Source: Furfurilactobacillus milii (GTDB lineage Bacteria > Bacillota > Bacilli > Lactobacillales > Lactobacillaceae). Taken from it: a stretch of DNA of 64,000 nucleotides. Of the stretch, positions 63,349-64,000 are shown piece after piece. How positions within the stretch are numbered: the stretch's first letter is position 1; each line of letters opens with the position of its first letter. The notes beneath the pieces were generated by a model. It did no database searches. It was given only the letters and a program-made list of their open reading frames with translations, and was not told the origin of the DNA. The stretch spans positions 372,408-436,407 of the forward strand of contig NZ_WEZQ01000005.1 in the NCBI RefSeq assembly GCF_009864005.1, read 5' to 3'. Both the position numbers and the translations under genes were made by a program.

Positions 63349-63546
63349 ATGGATAAAGATGAAATTATGGACAAGGCTAAAGATCTTGTGAGCGGCGGCA
63401 ATATCGACGACGCAAAGTCATTTATCGAAGATCACAAGGACGACCTTGGCGACTACTATGACCAAGCTAAAGACTTGCTTGGCGGTGGCGCTTCCGGCAT
63501 CATGGACAAGCTTGGCGGCTTGTTTGGTGGCAACAACGACAATTAG
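63349..63546 (+). CDS. Small acidic Gly/Asp-rich protein, 65 residues
   Basis: Begins MDKDEIMDKAKDLVSGGNID, then an acidic helix (FIEDHKDDLGDYYDQAKDLL) and a Gly-rich end (GGGASGIMDKLGGLFGGNND..). Repeated DKAKDLxxGG / DQAKDLLGGG suggests an internal duplication of about 40 residues. No membrane segment. GGAGGG lies 6 bases before ATG, with its own promoter and terminator. Related small proteins in LAB are uncharacterised; the amphipathic, stress-protein-like composition suggests a regulated cytosolic role, which is a guess. Confidence 0.7.
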   Translation: MDKDEIMDKAKDLVSGGNIDDAKSFIEDHKDDLGDYYDQAKDLLGGGASGIMDKLGGLFGGNNDN

Positions 63547-63592
63547 ATTACACGTCAATTTAGAATTCGAATTGGCCTTATAAGCAAAAATA

Positions 63593-63637
63593 GACCCGCT
63601 AATTACTAGATTAACAGTAATTAGCGGGTTCTTTATG
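63593..63637 (+). terminator. Terminator after the small acidic protein gene
   Basis: ACCCGCTAATTAC / GTAATTAGCGGGT with a 10-base loop, followed by TCTTTAT. Confidence 0.85.
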
Positions 63638-63679
63638 CTGAATAAAAAATCAGAAAAGCAACTTGTTCAGTATTTTAAG

Positions 63680-64000
63680 TTAGGACCGCGGGTTAATCAG
63701 AATCGCTCGACAAGATAACATTTTGATCCGATCAAATGGAACATCCTGCTCGTTAATTAGACCATTATTAAGTGCAACCACATATTCAATGACTGGGGTA
63801 TATGCATAAGACATCAGAACTTCAAAGGTCACTGGCACAAAAATTCCGTTTGCAACACCATTTTGGGTTAATTGTTGAATCGGTTCGTAACCTAAATATG
63901 ACTCCTCAGCCGTAATCCCTAATTGTTTTAAAATCGGTGACTGATTAAACTCACGAATTAACAGCATATTTTCAAGATGATGTTGCGCATAGCCATATAC
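63680..64000 (-). CDS. C-terminal part of an unidentified, probably regulatory protein (TetR-like C-terminus?), truncated
   Basis: Frame is open through the window edge, so the gene starts beyond base 64000 and the apparent start inside the window is an internal Met. The 106 visible residues are helical (VYGYAQHHLENMLLIREFNQ, SYLGYEPIQQLTQNG, VTFEVLMSYAYTPVIEYVVA). The pattern resembles the ligand-binding half of a TetR/AcrR regulator, but no DNA-binding region is in the window. Confidence 0.5.
   Translation of the reverse strand, partial: VYGYAQHHLENMLLIREFNQSPILKQLGITAEESYLGYEPIQQLTQNGVANGIFVPVTFEVLMSYAYTPVIEYVVALNNGLINEQDVPFDRIKMLSCRAILINPRS

Overview
The window looks like a chromosomal core region of a low-to-mid GC Lactobacillaceae bacterium. 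Supporting signs are the Firmicutes-type L27 precursor with its Prp protease, the glnR-glnA pair, a FemX-type lipid II aminoacyltransferase, a T-box upstream of pheST, AGGAGG Shine-Dalgarno sites throughout and a LAB-type DUF3042 peptide. Species cannot be fixed from the sequence alone. I see no prophage, insertion sequence, CRISPR array or rRNA operon.

Layout. 1-1.6 kb: end of maltose phosphorylase plus beta-phosphoglucomutase (+). 1.7-4.3 kb: PEBP-like protein, Cof-type HAD phosphatase, rpoZ and gmk (-). 4.4-5.0 kb: a lone + strand gene under a near-consensus LexA (SOS) box. 5.2-11.6 kb: operon folD-xseA-xseB-ispA-tlyA-argR-recN (-). 11.8-15.7 kb: rplU-prp-rpmA (with a candidate L21 leader), then pepQ, efp, an Asp23-family gene and nusB (-). 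15.8-18.1 kb: a 42-residue membrane peptide, a lipoprotein, tRNA-Arg(UCU) and a TetR regulator. 18.2-20.9 kb: two unrecognised genes plus an all-alpha dUTPase-like gene. 21.0-21.3 kb: a structured non-coding element. 21.4-25.0 kb: glpQ-like gene, miaA, a palindromic GlnR operator, glnR and glnA. 25.1-29.8 kb: DUF3042, then pbp2b, rpmG, 5-FCL, rhomboid, yqgQ and a cysteine-less rhodanese (-). 30.0-32.6 kb: first YfhO-family protein (+). 32.7-40.9 kb: HesB-like, femX, greA, mltG-udk and T-box-pheS-pheT (-). 41-48.7 kb: HxlR regulator, HD protein, TrmH-family methylase, acyP and yidC (+), a two-component system, a TauE-like permease and yceD-rpmF. 48.8-56.0 kb: the conserved yqeG-yqeH-yhbY-nadD-yqeK-rsfS-methyltransferase-tmcAL operon, an RluD-type synthase and a phosphoribosyltransferase. 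56-64 kb: Ohr/OsmC, a CsbB-like glycosyltransferase with a second YfhO protein, YoaK, a nucleoside deoxyribosyltransferase, a small acidic protein and the end of an unidentified gene.

Most genes serve translation, ribosome maturation, nucleotide metabolism, DNA repair and cell-envelope assembly. Start codons were re-chosen wherever a Shine-Dalgarno site contradicted the longest reading frame (efp, rplU, rpmF, yceD, tmcAL, udk, glnA, the glycosyltransferase and others). The least explained items are: (i) the 21.0-21.3 kb element with nested inverted repeats and mutually exclusive foldings; (ii) the SOS-box gene at 4.6 kb; (iii) the 53-bp palindrome containing an exact GlnR box; (iv) the overlapping pair at 18.8-20.9 kb whose low-complexity tails meet at the junction; and (v) several palindromic operator candidates at promoters.
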